Shown in pieces: positions 8,705-19,241 of a DNA stretch of 64,000 bases; within the stretch, counting starts at the first letter, position 1, and each line of letters opens with the position of its first letter. Under the pieces are notes generated by a model. The model saw only the letters and a program-made list of their open reading frames with translations. It was not told the origin of the DNA and ran no database searches. The position numbers and the translations under genes are program-made. Source of the stretch: Pseudomonas sp. R28(2017) (GTDB taxonomy: Bacteria; Pseudomonadota; Gammaproteobacteria; Pseudomonadales; Pseudomonadaceae); contig NZ_NEHW01000009.1 of the NCBI RefSeq assembly GCF_002112505.1, forward strand, positions 124,001-188,000. Direction: 5' to 3'.

Positions 8705-8962
8705 ATGGAAACTGTAGTTGGTCTGACCGCTATCGCTGTTGCTCTGCTGATCGGCCTGGGTGCTCTGGGTACCGCCATTGGTTTCGGCCTGCTGGGCGGC
8801 AAGTTCCTGGAAGGCGCTGCTCGTCAGCCTGAGATGGTTCCGATGCTGCAGGTCAAAATGTTCATCGTTGCCGGTCTGCTCGACGCCGTAACCATGATCG
8901 GTGTTGGTATCGCTCTGTTCTTCACCTTCGCGAATCCGTTCGTTGGTCAGATCGCCGGCTAA
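8705..8962 (+). CDS. atpE: F0F1 ATP synthase subunit c (AtpE)
   Basis: Proteolipid of the rotating c-ring. The 85 residues form two membrane helices joined by the polar loop ARQPEM (residues 39-44). The ion-binding carboxylate is Asp60 in [14 protein letters not shown]; the flanking residues look like a proton-binding, not sodium-binding, ring. The ribosome site GGGAGGAAAG is the strongest in the operon, as needed for a subunit required in about ten copies. Confidence 0.98.
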
Positions 8963-9019
8963 TCACTCGTAACCACGAGTTGATGGCTGTGATGAATTAA
9001 GACCGAGCGAGGTGTTGGC

Positions 9020-9490
9020 GTGAACATTAATGCAACCCTGATTGGCCAATCCGTTGCCTTCCTGATTTTTGTACTCTTCTGCATGAAGTACGTATGGCCT
9101 CCGGTCATCACTGCTCTGCAAGAGCGCCAAAAGAAGATTGCCGACGGCTTGGACGCTGCCAACCGCGCAGCTCGCGACCTGGAGCTGGCCCAAGAGAAAG
9201 TGGGTCAGCAACTGCGTGAAGCTAAAGCACAGGCAGCCGAAATCATTGAGCAAAGCAAGAAACGCGCTGCTCAGCTTGTCGAGGAAGCCCGTGATCAGGC
9301 CCGCGTCGAAGCTGACCGTGTGAAGGCTCAGGCTCTGGCCGAGATCGAACAGGAACTGAACAGCGCTAAAGACGCTCTGCGTGCCCAGGTGGGTGCTCTG
9401 GCCGTTGGCGGTGCTGAAAAGATCCTTGGCGCCACAATCGATCAAAACGCGCATGCGGAGCTGGTTAACAAACTGGCCGCTGAAATTTAA
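9020..9490 (+). CDS. atpF: F0F1 ATP synthase subunit b (AtpF)
   Basis: Peripheral stalk subunit. The 156-residue protein starts at GTG 9020 with NINATLIGQSVAFLIFVLFCMKYVWPP, a single N-terminal membrane anchor, and continues as a long charged coiled coil rich in Ala, Glu, Lys and Gln. It dimerises and binds subunit delta (atpH), which follows 12 bases later. Length equals the usual 156 residues. Confidence 0.97.
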   Translation: MNINATLIGQSVAFLIFVLFCMKYVWPPVITALQERQKKIADGLDAANRAARDLELAQEKVGQQLREAKAQAAEIIEQSKKRAAQLVEEARDQARVEADRVKAQALAEIEQELNSAKDALRAQVGALAVGGAEKILGATIDQNAHAELVNKLAAEI

Positions 9491-9502
9491 GCGAGGGCGA
9501 TC

Positions 9503-10039
9503 ATGGCAGAACTGACCACGTTGGCCCGACCTTACGCTAAGGCTGCCTTTGAGCATGCCCAGGCCCATCAGCAACTGGCCAATTGGTCAGCCATGCTCGG
9601 CCTGGCTGCTGCGGTGTCGCAGGACGACACCATGCAGCGCCTGCTCAAGGCCCCGCGACTGACGAGCGCAGAAAAGGCCGCCACGTTCATTGACGTGTGC
9701 GGTGACAAGTTCAATGCACAGGCACAGAATTTCATTCATGTTGCCGCGGAAAACGACCGTCTCCTGCTGTTGCCGGAGATTGCCGCCCTGTTCGACCTGT
9801 ACAAGGCCGAGCAAGAGAAATCCGTGGACGTGGAAGTCACCAGTGCCTTCGCGTTGAACCAAGAACAGCAAGACAAACTCGCCAAGGTTCTCAGTGCACG
9901 GTTAGGCCAGGAAGTGCGCCTGCACGCGTCGGAGGATGCCAGCCTGATTGGCGGCGTCGTCATCCGCGCTGGTGACCTGGTAATCGATGGCTCTGTTCGC
10001 GGCAAGATCGCGAAACTGGCCGAAGCATTGAAATCTTGA
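9503..10039 (+). CDS. atpH: F0F1 ATP synthase subunit delta (AtpH)
   Basis: Links the top of the F1 head to the b-subunit stalk. The 178-residue protein has an N-terminal helical domain beginning [19 protein letters not shown] and the C-terminal signature [28 protein letters not shown]. The start is ATG 9503 after GAGGGCGATC. It is encoded in the expected place between atpF and atpA. Confidence 0.97.
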
Positions 10040-10060
10040 GTTTGAAGGGGCAGCAGAGCA

Positions 10061-11605
10061 ATGCAGCAACTCAATCCTTCCGAAATTAGTGAAATCATCA
10101 AGGGCCGCATCGACAACCTCGATGTGAGCTCCCAAGCCCGTAACGAAGGTACCGTTGTTTCGGTATCCGACGGTATCGTGCGGATCCACGGTCTGGCCGA
10201 CGTCATGTACGGCGAAATGATCGAGTTCCCTGGCAGCGTCTTCGGCATGGCCCTGAACCTGGAGCAAGACTCCGTAGGTGCAGTGATCCTGGGTGCCTAT
10301 GACACCCTCGCCGAAGGCATGAGCGCCAAGTGCACCGGCCGCATCCTGGAAGTTCCGGTTGGTAAGGAACTGCTGGGTCGCGTCGTTGACGCACTGGGCA
10401 ACCCGATCGACGGCAAAGGTCCTCTGGGCAACACCCAGACCGACGCGGTCGAGAAAGTGGCCCCGGGCGTGATCTGGCGTAAGTCGGTAGACCAGCCTGT
10501 ACAGACTGGCTACAAGTCCGTCGACGCCATGATCCCAGTCGGCCGTGGCCAGCGTGAGCTGATCATCGGTGACCGCCAGATCGGCAAGACCGCCATGGCC
10601 ATCGACGCCATCATCAACCAGAAAGACTCCGGTATTTTCTGTGTTTATGTTGCTGTCGGCCAGAAGCGTTCCACCGTTGCCAACATCGTTCGCAAGCTGG
10701 AAGAAGCCGGCGCCCTGGCCAACACCATCGTGGTCGTTGCCAGTGCTTCGGAATCCGCCGCACTGCAGTTCCTGGCGCCATACGCCGGCTGCACCATGGG
10801 CGAGTTCTTCCGTGACCGCGGTGAAGACGCCCTGATCGTTTACGATGACCTGTCCAAGCAGGCCGTTGCCTACCGTCAGATCTCCCTGCTGCTGCGCCGT
10901 CCACCAGGACGTGAAGCGTACCCAGGTGACGTGTTCTATCTCCACTCCCGTCTGCTGGAGCGTGCATCGCGCGTTTCGGAAGAGTACGTCGAGAAGTTCA
11001 CCAACGGCGCAGTCACTGGCAAGACCGGTTCCCTGACCGCCCTGCCGATCATCGAAACCCAGGCTGGCGACGTTTCCGCGTTCGTTCCGACCAACGTGAT
11101 TTCCATCACCGACGGTCAGATCTTCCTGGAATCGGCCATGTTCAACTCGGGCATCCGCCCTGCAGTGAACGCCGGTGTTTCGGTATCCCGCGTAGGTGGT
11201 GCCGCTCAGACCAAGATCATCAAGAAGCTGTCCGGTGGTATTCGTACCGCTCTGGCTCAGTACCGTGAACTGGCTGCATTCGCCCAGTTCGCTTCCGATC
11301 TGGACGAAGCGACCCGCAAGCAGCTGGAGCATGGTCAGCGCGTAACCGAGCTGATGAAGCAGAAGCAGTACGCGCCAATGTCCATCGCGGACATGGCCCT
11401 GTCGCTGTACGCCGCTGAGCGTGGTTTCCTGACTGACGTGGAAGTCTCCAAGGTCGGTAGCTTCGAGCAAGCACTGATCGCCTACTTCAACCGTGATCAC
11501 GCCGAACTGATGGCGAAGATCAACGTGAAGGGTGACTTCAACGACGAAATCGACGCTGGCATGAAAGCCGGTATCGAGAAGTTCAAGGCCACCCAGACCT
11601 GGTAA
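10061..11605 (+). CDS. atpA: F0F1 ATP synthase subunit alpha (AtpA)
   Basis: Non-catalytic nucleotide-binding subunit of the F1 hexamer. The 514 residues carry the beta-barrel domain, Walker A GDRQIGKT at residues 170-177, and the alpha-family signature PAVNAGVSVSRVGG. The N-terminal helix QQLNPSEISEIIKGRI contacts delta. Start ATG 10061 follows AGGGGCAGCAG. Length is normal. Confidence 0.98.
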   Translation: MQQLNPSEISEIIKGRIDNLDVSSQARNEGTVVSVSDGIVRIHGLADVMYGEMIEFPGSVFGMALNLEQDSVGAVILGAYDTLAEGMSAKCTGRILEVPVGKELLGRVVDALGNPIDGKGPLGNTQTDAVEKVAPGVIWRKSVDQPVQTGYKSVDAMIPVGRGQRELIIGDRQIGKTAMAIDAIINQKDSGIFCVYVAVGQKRSTVANIVRKLEEAGALANTIVVVASASESAALQFLAPYAGCTMGEFFRDRGEDALIVYDDLSKQAVAYRQISLLLRRPPGREAYPGDVFYLHSRLLERASRVSEEYVEKFTNGAVTGKTGSLTALPIIETQAGDVSAFVPTNVISITDGQIFLESAMFNSGIRPAVNAGVSVSRVGGAAQTKIIKKLSGGIRTALAQYRELAAFAQFASDLDEATRKQLEHGQRVTELMKQKQYAPMSIADMALSLYAAERGFLTDVEVSKVGSFEQALIAYFNRDHAELMAKINVKGDFNDEIDAGMKAGIEKFKATQTW

Positions 11606-11610
11606 GCCGC

Positions 11611-11632
11611 AGCGGGGGCTCCGGCCCCCGCT
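11611..11632 (+). terminator. Intercistronic hairpin between atpA and atpG
   Basis: A perfect 9-base stem AGCGGGGGC/GCCCCCGCT with loop TCCG, six bases after the atpA stop. There is no T-tract, so it probably protects the upstream mRNA 3' end or tunes relative subunit expression rather than terminating. Confidence 0.6.
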
Positions 11633-11653
11633 TGCTAACCTGATAGGTGATAC

Positions 11654-12514
11654 ATGGCAGGCGCAAAAGAGATTCGCAGTAAGATTGCGAGCATCAAAAG
11701 CACGCAAAAAATTACCAGCGCCATGGAGAAAGTGGCGGTAAGCAAGATGCGCAAGGCACAAATGCGCATGGCTGCTAGCCGTCCTTACGCGGAGCGTATC
11801 CGCCAGGTGATCGGTCATCTGGCCAACGCCAACCCGGAATACCGCCACCCGTTCATGATCGAGCGCCCTGTAAAGCGCGCCGGTTATATCGTGGTGAGCA
11901 GTGACCGTGGTCTGTGCGGTGGCTTGAACACCAACCTGTTCAAGGCCCTGGTCAAGGACATGAACGAAAACCGCGAACAGGGCGTTGAAATCGACCTGTG
12001 CGTGATCGGCAGCAAGGGTGCGACTTTCTTCCGCATCTTTGGCGGCAACGTCGTAGCCGCGATCAGCCACCTGGGCGAAGAGCCATCGATCAACGATCTG
12101 ATCGGCTCCGTCAAAGTGATGCTGGACGCCTACCTGGACGGCCGTATCGATCGCCTCTCGGTGGTTTCGAACAAGTTCATCAACACCATGACCCAAAAAC
12201 CGACGGTCGAGCAATTGGTACCGTTGGTGGCAACCCCGGATCAGGATCTCAAGCATCACTGGGACTACCTGTACGAACCCGACGCAAAAGAGCTGCTGGA
12301 CGGCTTGATGGTGCGTTACGTGGAGTCGCAGGTCTACCAGGCGGTGGTCGAGAACAACGCTGCTGAACAAGCGGCCCGGATGATCGCCATGAAGAACGCC
12401 ACAGACAACGCCGGTGATTTGATCAAAGAGCTTCAGTTGATCTACAACAAGGCGCGTCAGGCTGCGATCACCCAGGAGATCTCGGAAATCGTCGGCGGCG
12501 CTGCCGCGGTTTAA
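11654..12514 (+). CDS. atpG: F0F1 ATP synthase subunit gamma (AtpG)
   Basis: Central rotor shaft inside the alpha3beta3 ring. The 286-residue protein opens with the conserved helix AGAKEIRSKIASIKSTQKITSAMEKVA-type sequence and ends with the signature helix ITQEISEIVGGAAAV. The middle contains SDRGLCGGLNTN, the conserved Rossmann-like core. Start ATG 11654 follows TGATAGGTGATAC. Normal length and position. Confidence 0.98.
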   Translation: MAGAKEIRSKIASIKSTQKITSAMEKVAVSKMRKAQMRMAASRPYAERIRQVIGHLANANPEYRHPFMIERPVKRAGYIVVSSDRGLCGGLNTNLFKALVKDMNENREQGVEIDLCVIGSKGATFFRIFGGNVVAAISHLGEEPSINDLIGSVKVMLDAYLDGRIDRLSVVSNKFINTMTQKPTVEQLVPLVATPDQDLKHHWDYLYEPDAKELLDGLMVRYVESQVYQAVVENNAAEQAARMIAMKNATDNAGDLIKELQLIYNKARQAAITQEISEIVGGAAAV

Positions 12515-12541
12515 CGGTTCAAAAATTCAGAGGATCCAGCT

Positions 12542-13918
12542 ATGAGTAGCGGACGTATCGTTCAAATCATCGGCGCCGTCATCGACGTGGAATTCCCACG
12601 TGACGTCGTACCGAGTGTTTACAACGCGCTGAAAGTACAAGGCGCGGAAACCACCCTCGAAGTTCAGCAGCAGCTGGGCGACGGCGTGGTTCGTACCATT
12701 GCGATGGGCTCGACCGAAGGCCTGAAGCGCGGTCTGGATGTCGTCGACACCGGCGCTGCCATTTCCGTTCCAGTTGGTAAGGCCACCCTGGGCCGTATCA
12801 TGGACGTACTGGGCAACCCGATCGACGAAGCCGGCCCGATCGGCGAAGACGAGCGTCGCGGTATCCACCAGCCAGCGCCTTCGTTCGCTGACCAGGCAGG
12901 CGGCAACGACCTGCTGGAAACCGGCATCAAGGTTATCGACCTGGTTTGCCCGTTCGCCAAGGGTGGTAAGGTTGGTCTGTTCGGTGGTGCCGGTGTCGGC
13001 AAGACCGTAAACATGATGGAACTGATCCGTAACATCGCCATGGAACACAGCGGTTACTCCGTGTTCGCTGGTGTGGGTGAGCGTACTCGTGAGGGTAACG
13101 ACTTCTACCACGAGATGAAGGACTCCAACGTTCTCGACAAGGTAGCACTGGTCTACGGTCAGATGAACGAGCCACCAGGAAACCGTCTGCGCGTAGCGCT
13201 GACCGGCCTGACCATGGCTGAGAAGTTCCGTGACGAAGGTAACGACGTTCTGCTGTTCGTCGACAACATCTATCGTTACACCCTGGCCGGTACCGAAGTA
13301 TCCGCACTGCTGGGCCGTATGCCTTCGGCAGTAGGTTACCAGCCGACCCTGGCTGAAGAGATGGGCGTTCTGCAAGAGCGCATCACCTCCACCAAGGAAG
13401 GTTCGATCACCTCCGTCCAGGCCGTATACGTACCTGCGGACGACCTGACCGACCCGTCGCCAGCCACCACCTTCGCCCACCTGGACGCCACCGTCGTTCT
13501 GTCCCGTGACATCGCCTCCCTGGGTATCTACCCAGCGGTCGACCCACTGGACTCGACTTCGCGCCAGCTGGACCCGAACGTGATCGGCAACGAGCACTAC
13601 GAGACCGCTCGTGGCGTTCAGTATGTTCTGCAGCGCTACAAAGAGCTGAAGGACATCATCGCGATCCTGGGTATGGACGAGCTGTCCGAAGCCGACAAGC
13701 AACTGGTAGCCCGCGCTCGTAAGATCCAGCGCTTCCTGTCGCAGCCGTTCTTCGTGGCCGAAGTCTTCACCGGTTCGCCAGGCAAGTACGTTTCCCTGAA
13801 AGACACCATCGCTGGCTTCAGCGGCATCCTCAAAGGTGACTACGACCACCTGCCAGAACAAGCGTTCTACATGGTCGGCAGCATCGACGAAGCGATCGAG
13901 AAAGCCAAGAAACTGTAA
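12542..13918 (+). CDS. atpD: F0F1 ATP synthase subunit beta (AtpD)
   Basis: Catalytic subunit of F1. The 458 residues include Walker A GGAGVGKT at 148-155, the catalytic glutamate region GERTREGND, the Walker B strand VLLFVDNIYRYT, and the DELSEAD catch motif. Start ATG 12542 has GAGGATCC upstream. Length is typical. Confidence 0.98.
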   Translation: MSSGRIVQIIGAVIDVEFPRDVVPSVYNALKVQGAETTLEVQQQLGDGVVRTIAMGSTEGLKRGLDVVDTGAAISVPVGKATLGRIMDVLGNPIDEAGPIGEDERRGIHQPAPSFADQAGGNDLLETGIKVIDLVCPFAKGGKVGLFGGAGVGKTVNMMELIRNIAMEHSGYSVFAGVGERTREGNDFYHEMKDSNVLDKVALVYGQMNEPPGNRLRVALTGLTMAEKFRDEGNDVLLFVDNIYRYTLAGTEVSALLGRMPSAVGYQPTLAEEMGVLQERITSTKEGSITSVQAVYVPADDLTDPSPATTFAHLDATVVLSRDIASLGIYPAVDPLDSTSRQLDPNVIGNEHYETARGVQYVLQRYKELKDIIAILGMDELSEADKQLVARARKIQRFLSQPFFVAEVFTGSPGKYVSLKDTIAGFSGILKGDYDHLPEQAFYMVGSIDEAIEKAKKL

Positions 13919-13923
13919 TCCCG

Positions 13924-13941
13924 GCGCCCCGCAAGGGGCGC
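13924..13941 (+). terminator. Intercistronic hairpin between atpD and atpC
   Basis: GCGCCCC and GGGGCGC pair perfectly across a GCAA (GNRA-type) tetraloop. No T-run follows. Like the other two hairpins in this operon it is more likely an mRNA stability element than a terminator. Confidence 0.55.
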
Positions 13942-13962
13942 TAATCAGGTTGAGGCAAGCAG

Positions 13963-14382
13963 ATGGCTATGACAGTCCATTGCGATATCGTCAGCGCGGA
14001 AGGAGAAATCTTCTCCGGCCTGGTCGAGATGGTAGTAGCGCACGGCAACCTGGGCGATCTTGGTATCGCTCCAGGCCACGCGCCGCTGATCACCAATCTC
14101 AAGCCTGGTCCGATCACGCTGACCAAGCAAGGTGGCGATCGTGAGGTGTATTACATCTCCGGTGGCTTCCTCGAAGTGCAGCCGAACATGGTCAAGGTTC
14201 TTGCCGACACCGTGCAGCGCGCTGCCGACCTGGACGAAGCTCAGGCTCAGGAAGCCCTCAAGGCTGCTGAGAACGCCCTGAATGCGAAAAGCTCGGACTT
14301 CGACTACGGTGCTGCTGCCGCACGTCTGGCCGAGGCTGCAGCTCAGCTGCGTACCGTCCAGCAATTGCGCAAAGGCAAGTAA
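13963..14382 (+). CDS. atpC: F0F1 ATP synthase subunit epsilon (AtpC)
   Basis: Rotor subunit that connects gamma to the c-ring and can inhibit ATP hydrolysis. The 139 residues have the N-terminal beta-sandwich (TVHCDIVSAEGEIFSG, GDLGIAPGHAPLIT, YYISGGFLEVQPN) and a C-terminal helical hairpin rich in alanine. ATG 13963 and ATG 13969 are both possible starts. It is the last gene of the operon and is followed by a terminator. Confidence 0.96.
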   Translation: MAMTVHCDIVSAEGEIFSGLVEMVVAHGNLGDLGIAPGHAPLITNLKPGPITLTKQGGDREVYYISGGFLEVQPNMVKVLADTVQRAADLDEAQAQEALKAAENALNAKSSDFDYGAAAARLAEAAAQLRTVQQLRKGK

Positions 14383-14420
14383 TCCGGTTCAGGCCGCATA
14401 CTTCCGTTGTGATTGAGTTA

Positions 14421-14446
14421 AAGGGTAGCCTCGGCTACCCTTTTTC
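14421..14446 (+). terminator. Rho-independent terminator of the atp operon
   Basis: Stem GGGTAGC/GCTACCC with a CTCG loop followed by TTTTTCTTTTT, 40 bases after the atpC stop. Confidence 0.92.
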
Positions 14447-14503
14447 TTTTTCCGAATTCTTCTTTGGTCACGCCCCTGACCGCCCAGGATTGGTAGCCAG
14501 TCA

Positions 14504-15871
14504 ATGTCCCTTGATATCGTTATTCTCGCCGCCGGCCAAGGCACCCGCATGCGTTCGGCGCTGCCCAAGGTGCTGCACCCGGTAGCCGGCAATTCCATGC
14601 TCGGCCACGTTATCCACAGTGCTCGCCAGCTTCAGCCTCAAGGCATCCACGTGGTCATCGGCCATGGTGCCGAACAGGTACGTGAGCGCCTGGCAGCCGA
14701 CGACCTGAACTTCGTCATGCAGGACAAGCAGCTGGGTACGGGCCATGCCGTTGCGCAGGCGTTGCCGGCGATCACTGCCGACACGGTGCTGGTGCTTTAT
14801 GGCGATGTGCCGTTGATTGAAGTGGAGACCTTGCAGCGCCTGCTGGCCAAGGTCAACGACAAGCAGCTGGGGCTGCTCACGGTCACCCTGCAGGACCCGA
14901 CCGGTTATGGCCGCATCGTGCGTGATGGCGAAGGCCAGGTGACCGCTATCGTCGAGCACAAGGACGCCAGCGAAGCCCAGAAGGCGATCACCGAAGGCAA
15001 CACCGGCATCCTGGCCTTGCCAGCCGCGCGTCTGGCCGACTGGATGGGCCGCCTGTCGAACAACAATGCCCAGGGCGAGTACTACCTCACTGACGTCATC
15101 GCCATGGCGGTGGCCGATGGGCTGGTGGTGGCCACCGAGCAGCCGCACGATGCAATGGAAGTGCAGGGGGCCAACGACCGTCGTCAGCTGTCCGAGCTCG
15201 AGCGGCATTACCAGCTGCGCGAAGGCCGCCGCCTGATGGCCCAGGGCGTTACCCTGCGTGACCCGGCACGCTTTGATGTGCGTGGCGAAGTGACCGTTGG
15301 TCGCGACGTGCTGATCGATATCAACGTGATCCTCGAGGGCAAGGTGGTCATCGAGGACGATGTGCAGATCGGCCCCAACTGCGTGATCAAGGACAGCACC
15401 CTGCGCAAGGGCGCGATCATCAAGGCCAACACGCACCTTGACGGTGCGGTGATGGGCGAGGGCAGCGATGCGGGCCCGTTCGCCCGCCTGCGCCCGGGCA
15501 GCGTGCTTGAAGCCAAGGCCCATGTGGGTAACTTCGTCGAACTGAAGAACGCCCACTTGGGCGAAGGCGCCAAGGCCGGTCACCTGGCCTACCTGGGCGA
15601 TGCCGAGATCGGTGCCCGCACCAACATCGGCGCCGGTACCATCACCTGCAATTACGATGGTGCCAACAAGTTCAAGACCGTGATGGGTGATGACGTATTC
15701 ATCGGCTCCAACAACTCGCTGGTGGCACCTGTGGAAATCAAGGCGGGTGCGACGACGGCGGCTGGTTCGACCATCACTAAGGCCGTCGAACCGGGCGACT
15801 TGGCGGTGGCGCGTGCGCGCCAGGAAAACATCTCGGGCTGGAAGCGGCCGGAGAAGATCAAGAAAAGCTGA
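14504..15871 (+). CDS. glmU: Bifunctional UDP-N-acetylglucosamine pyrophosphorylase / glucosamine-1-phosphate N-acetyltransferase GlmU
   Basis: Makes UDP-GlcNAc from glucosamine-1-phosphate for peptidoglycan and LPS. The 455-residue protein has the nucleotidyltransferase domain (ILAAGQGTRMRSALPKVLHP from residue 6, YGDVPL near residue 100) and a C-terminal left-handed beta-helix of hexapeptide repeats from about residue 250, with the acetyltransferase features FARLRPGS, GNFVELKN and NYDGANKFKT. Length is normal. Start ATG 14504 has only a weak ribosome site. A perfect DnaA box lies at 14610-14618. glmS, an earlier enzyme of the pathway, is two genes downstream. Confidence 0.97.
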   Translation: MSLDIVILAAGQGTRMRSALPKVLHPVAGNSMLGHVIHSARQLQPQGIHVVIGHGAEQVRERLAADDLNFVMQDKQLGTGHAVAQALPAITADTVLVLYGDVPLIEVETLQRLLAKVNDKQLGLLTVTLQDPTGYGRIVRDGEGQVTAIVEHKDASEAQKAITEGNTGILALPAARLADWMGRLSNNNAQGEYYLTDVIAMAVADGLVVATEQPHDAMEVQGANDRRQLSELERHYQLREGRRLMAQGVTLRDPARFDVRGEVTVGRDVLIDINVILEGKVVIEDDVQIGPNCVIKDSTLRKGAIIKANTHLDGAVMGEGSDAGPFARLRPGSVLEAKAHVGNFVELKNAHLGEGAKAGHLAYLGDAEIGARTNIGAGTITCNYDGANKFKTVMGDDVFIGSNNSLVAPVEIKAGATTAAGSTITKAVEPGDLAVARARQENISGWKRPEKIKKS

Positions 15872-15895
15872 GTTATACACAGCTGCCTGGATCGA

Positions 15896-15929
15896 AAGCC
15901 GACTTGTGTGAATAAGTCGGCTTTTTTTT
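15896..15929 (+). terminator. Rho-independent terminator after glmU
   Basis: Perfect 10-base stem AAGCCGACTT/AAGTCGGCTT with an 8-base loop and eight T residues. A TTATACACA (DnaA-box-like) sequence lies just before it at 15873-15881. Confidence 0.92.
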
Positions 15930-15941
15930 GCCTGTACCAAC

Positions 15942-16032
15942 CCCTGTGGGAGCGGGCGTGCCCGCGAAGAAGGCAACACGGAGTATGGCACGGGCTGCGC
16001 CCGTGTTCGCGGGCACGCCCGCTCCCACAGGG
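15942..16032. repeat. Inverted pair of P. putida-type REP elements
   Basis: CCTGTGGGAGCGGGCGTGCC... (15942-15968) is repeated inverted at 16006-16032, with the inner palindrome GCGGGC/GCCCGC. Between them lies a second small stem, CACGGGC/GCCCGTG. The pair lies between the glmU terminator and the glmR promoter region. Confidence 0.9.
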
Positions 16033-16105
16033 ATGTGCGTTGTCAGGAATATTTATCCACATCTTGACGAATCGACCATCTTAGGTTTTGATTGCAACCA
16101 TTATC

Positions 16106-16118
16106 TTTCGAATCGAAA
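16106..16118. promoter_or_regulatory. Candidate DeoR-type operator upstream of glmR-glmS
   Basis: A perfect palindrome TTTCGA-A-TCGAAA ends 11 bases before the glmR ATG. DeoR-family regulators such as GlpR bind TTTCG/CGAAA-type repeats, so autoregulation by GlmR is a reasonable inference. A TTGACG element at 16064-16069 is a possible -35, with only a weak -10 (TTTGAT at 16087). A perfect DnaA box sits at 16053-16061. Confidence 0.5.
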
Positions 16119-16129
16119 CTTAAAAGCCC

Positions 16130-16906
16130 ATGTCGAAACGAAATACCCCCCAGCGCCGGCACAACATCCTGGCCATGCTCAGCGAGCAGGGCGAGGTGAG
16201 TGTGGATGCCCTGGCCAAGCGTTTCGAAACCTCGGAAGTGACCATTCGCAAGGACCTTGCCGCGCTAGAGGCCAACGGCCTGCTGCTGCGCCGTTACGGC
16301 GGTGCGGTACCGGTGCCGCAGGAGATGCTCAGCGAACCCGCGCAACCGGTCTCTGCCTACAAGCAGGCTATCGCCCGTGCAGCGGTCGGGCGTATTCGCG
16401 AGCATGCGCGGATCATCATCGACAGTGGCAGCACGACTGCCGCCATGATCCCGGAACTGGGCCGCCAGCCCGGTCTGGTGGTGATGACCAACTCGTTGAA
16501 TGTGGCCCGCGCCATCAGCGAGGTCGAGCACGAACCGGTGCTGCTGATGACTGGCGGCACCTGGGACCCGCACTCCGAGTCGTTCCAGGGCCAGGTCGCC
16601 GAGCAGGTGCTTCGCTCATACGATTTCGACCAGCTGTTCATCGGTGCCGACGGCATCGACCTGCAGCGTGGCACCACCACCTTCAATGAACTGCTTGGCC
16701 TGAGCCGAGTCATGGCCGAAGTGGCCCGCGAAGTGATCGTGATGGTCGAGTCCGACAAGGTCGGGCGCAAGATCCCCAATCTCGAGCTGCCCTGGGGCAG
16801 CGTGCACACCCTTATTACAGACGAACGCCTGCCCGCAGTGGCACGCGAACAGATTCAAGCCCGCGGCATCAACCTGATCTGCGCCGCGATCAGCCAGGAG
16901 CAATAA
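16130..16906 (+). CDS. glmR: DeoR-family transcriptional regulator (GlmR)
   Basis: The 258-residue protein has an N-terminal DeoR winged helix-turn-helix (RRHNILAMLSEQGEVSVDALAKRFETSEVTIRKDLAALE, residues 10-48). The sugar-phosphate sensing domain follows, with DSGSTT near residue 102, TNSLNVA, GGT and the C-terminal SDKVGRK-type motif. Its stop is two bases before glmS, so they are cotranscribed. In other pseudomonads the DeoR gene between glmU and glmS is called glmR and linked to amino-sugar metabolism and cell-wall stress. Effector and targets are inferred, not seen. Confidence 0.88.
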   Translation: MSKRNTPQRRHNILAMLSEQGEVSVDALAKRFETSEVTIRKDLAALEANGLLLRRYGGAVPVPQEMLSEPAQPVSAYKQAIARAAVGRIREHARIIIDSGSTTAAMIPELGRQPGLVVMTNSLNVARAISEVEHEPVLLMTGGTWDPHSESFQGQVAEQVLRSYDFDQLFIGADGIDLQRGTTTFNELLGLSRVMAEVAREVIVMVESDKVGRKIPNLELPWGSVHTLITDERLPAVAREQIQARGINLICAAISQEQ

Positions 16907-16908
16907 CC

Positions 16909-18744
<1,836 letters not shown>

Positions 18745-18767
18745 AGCGTTTTCCGTCTGGAAAAACG

Positions 18768-18796
18768 AAAGCCCCGGCGCGATGCCGGGGCTTTTT
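18768..18796. terminator. Terminator shared by glmS and doxX
   Basis: Stem AAAGCCCCGGC/GCCGGGGCTTT with loop GCGAT and T-runs on both sides, placed between the two convergent genes. It should work in both directions. Confidence 0.9.
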
Positions 18797-18818
18797 CATT
18801 TGTGCGATCAGTATGCCT

Positions 18819-19241
18819 TCAAGCTGCTTTCAGCACGGTCCGCGCTTTGATGTTGGCCAGTAGCGCATCCACGCTCAGAGCACCCCCGCCGAACGCTGCG
18901 ATCTGCAACAGGCCACCCGCAATCGAGATGTTCTTGAAGAAGTTGATGAACTGCCCCTGGTCCGCCAGGTTGTTGTGGAAGGCGAAGGCGGCCATCACGG
19001 TGAAGAGCGCCATGACCACGGCGACGATGCGGGTTTGAAAACCGATGATCAGCAATGCCGCGAGGCCGAGTTCAACACCCAGTGCTGCCAGGTAGCTCAG
19101 TACCGGGAAGGGCAGGCCGCTCGATTCGATATAGGCAATGGTGCCTTCTGGCGAAGTCAGCTTGCTGAAGCCGCTGAGCAGGAAGAGAACAGCCAGCAAC
19201 ACACGACCGACGACTGCAGTTGTACCTTTGAAAGTGTTCAT
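18819..19241 (-). CDS. DoxX family membrane protein
   Basis: The 140-residue protein (from ATG 19241, behind AGGAG) begins MNTFKGTTAVVGRVLLAVLFLLSGFSKL, the DoxX/YphA signature. It has four predicted membrane helices, including YLAALGVELGLAALLIIGF and IVAVVMALFTVMAAFAFH. DoxX proteins are quinone-related or redox-linked membrane proteins whose biochemical role is often unknown. It is transcribed towards glmS. A 25-base imperfect palindrome lies about 120 bases upstream of its start (19363-19387). Confidence 0.85.
   Translation of the reverse strand: MNTFKGTTAVVGRVLLAVLFLLSGFSKLTSPEGTIAYIESSGLPFPVLSYLAALGVELGLAALLIIGFQTRIVAVVMALFTVMAAFAFHNNLADQGQFINFFKNISIAGGLLQIAAFGGGALSVDALLANIKARTVLKAA

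Noticed and set aside
9902..12370. Very long open frame (over 800 codons) on the minus strand across atpH, atpA and atpG
   Set aside because: It is antisense to three certain genes, arises from their GC3-biased codons, and reads as low-information protein rich in His, Gln and Asp. There is no ribosome site.
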